64,000 bases of DNA, from positions 1 through 64,000 of the forward strand of contig JAWKQO010000006.1 of NCBI GenBank assembly GCA_041390105.1. Reading direction: 5' to 3'. The DNA is from Gemmatimonadota bacterium. GTDB taxonomy: Bacteria; Gemmatimonadota; Gemmatimonadetes; Longimicrobiales; Gaopeijiaceae. Positions 63,174 through 64,000 of this stretch are shown here, one piece after another. The position numbers were made by a program, and so were the translations under genes. The stretch's first letter is position 1; the number at the start of each line of letters is the position of its first letter. Under the pieces are notes generated by a model, which was not told where the DNA came from, ran no database searches, and saw only the letters and a list, made by a program, of their open reading frames with translations.

Positions 63174-64000
63174 CTACCTGACCCGGAAGACGCTGTGCAT
63201 CCCGGACTCCAAGTGCTCGGAGATGTGGCAATGCATCATCCAATCCCCTGGGTTGGACAGCTCCAGCAGCAGATCCACGGTGGCACCGACCGGAACCAGG
63301 ACCGTGTCCTTCCACACGAGATTCTCGTTCGGCATCCCGTTCACCGAGAGTACCAGAAAGCGCTGCCCGTGGATGTGCAGGGGGTGCTGCATGGCGTGGA
63401 AGGAGCGCCGCTCGTTGGTCACCCGGATCTTCCGGACCTCCCCCAGGGGAAAGTCCCAGCCGATGTCCATCCCTTCACGCCCCGTCACCGGATCCCGCAG
63501 GATCCAGCGCACCTCCGCTGCGGTGGCGTTCCAGTTCATCATCGGCATGGTCCCGGACCACTCGATCGGGTGGAAATAGGCTGAATCCACCCGCATCAGC
63601 CGCTCCACCACGAACGGCAGGTCCTGTCGCTCCATGGTCATGACCAGCTCATGGTCGACGGGCCGGTCGAACGCGGAGCGGTAGCGGTCGATGTCTTCCT
63701 GCACGAACAGGTGCTCCCGAAGCGCTCCGAACACGCCCGTCAGATCGGGGGTGGCGTTGCCCTCCGCCACCGTGACCGCGCCGAGCGTGTCCACCTCCGC
63801 GAAGAAGCGGCCACCCAGGTGGTCCATGCCCGTGACGCGATTCTCGAGCGGAAGAGTCCCGGTTTGGGGGAAGCGCACGTGCACGATGGCCCGCTCGGCC
63901 GGAGCCAGCACCACGCTCTCGGACCAGGCCTCGCGCTCGTAGAGCCCGATGTCGGAGCCCACGACCTTCATGGGCGCGCCCCCGAACGAGAGATTGAACG
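63174..64000 (-). CDS. multicopper oxidase, C-terminal part (5' end cut by window edge)
   Basis: The last 275 residues of a multicopper oxidase. The frame continues through the right window edge (NLSFGGAPMKVVGSD before the first internal Met). The type 1/type 3 copper motifs are HPLHIHGQRF and HCHISEHLESGM, the latter with the Met that ligates type 1 copper. The upstream half with the other two HxH pairs lies outside. Such enzymes oxidise metals or phenols in the periplasm. No copper-handling genes are seen next to it. Confidence 0.95.
   Translation of the reverse strand, partial: FNLSFGGAPMKVVGSDIGLYEREAWSESVVLAPAERAIVHVRFPQTGTLPLENRVTGMDHLGGRFFAEVDTLGAVTVAEGNATPDLTGVFGALREHLFVQEDIDRYRSAFDRPVDHELVMTMERQDLPFVVERLMRVDSAYFHPIEWSGTMPMMNWNATAAEVRWILRDPVTGREGMDIGWDFPLGEVRKIRVTNERRSFHAMQHPLHIHGQRFLVLSVNGMPNENLVWKDTVLVPVGATVDLLLELSNPGDWMMHCHISEHLESGMHSVFRVR

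Overview
The window is GC-rich, tightly packed DNA from a Gram-negative-type bacterium. Predicted lipoproteins with lipobox cysteines, Tat-type leaders, outer-membrane barrels, TonB-plug-like domains and periplasmic hydrolases are abundant. Several traits suggest Gemmatimonadota or a close relative: many six-bladed beta-propeller lipoproteins with a DSAGVRIV segment, a TIGR02999-type sigma factor next to a Ser/Thr kinase with a large repeat region, carboxypeptidase-regulatory-like (CarboxypepD_reg) domains on unusual proteins, and a DUF3536-type GH57 protein. This placement is inferred from gene content; no marker gene (rRNA, tRNA) was seen.

Layout. 1-4025 (minus): NtrC-type regulator (cut by the window edge), its histidine kinase, a 42-aa membrane microprotein and two proteins of unknown function. 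4201-9409 (minus): membrane protein, metallophosphoesterase, endonuclease/exonuclease/phosphatase lipoprotein, S9 peptidase. 9428-15296: a divergent glycogen/alpha-glucan cluster (glgB on minus; glgA and GH57 on plus). 15580-16455: stand-alone EAL protein. 16520-20294 (minus): active/inactive M16 peptidase pair plus an atypical SDR. 20482-22894 (plus): class III nucleotide cyclase running in frame into a lipoprotein-type M24 aminopeptidase that is then frameshifted. 22896-24335 (minus): cytochrome c / copper monooxygenase-like protein. 24579-29233 (plus): Flp-type pilin, three tandem beta-propeller lipoproteins, a small lipoprotein.

29264-40722: Tat epimerase; an ECF sigma factor and anti-sigma factor divergent from a VWA protein; then another propeller, small proteins, a large secreted PHP/CehA-like protein, a plug-domain protein and a small barrel. 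The anti-sigma factor and the VWA protein carry clearly homologous surface-type domains that end in the same IALDEIVVTG segment, which is the most intriguing regulatory arrangement here. 40754-48038: DUF1080, DUF2164, VOC, two propellers, an orphan Tat-type TRAP binding protein and a membrane protein. 48191-54118 (plus): YhbY, GH20 hexosaminidase, TIGR02999-type sigma factor and kinase. 54158-58819 (minus): an overlapping three-gene cell-envelope operon of unknown function. 59112-64000: serine hydrolase, alkaline-phosphatase-family lipoprotein, amidohydrolase and the end of a multicopper oxidase.

Most neighbours overlap by 1-4 bases (ATGA, GTGA, TTGA, TGATG) or lie within a few bases, so translational coupling is widespread. 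Convergent gene pairs are usually separated by short inverted repeats that probably act as bidirectional terminators. No tRNA, rRNA, CRISPR array, insertion sequence or prophage was recognised.
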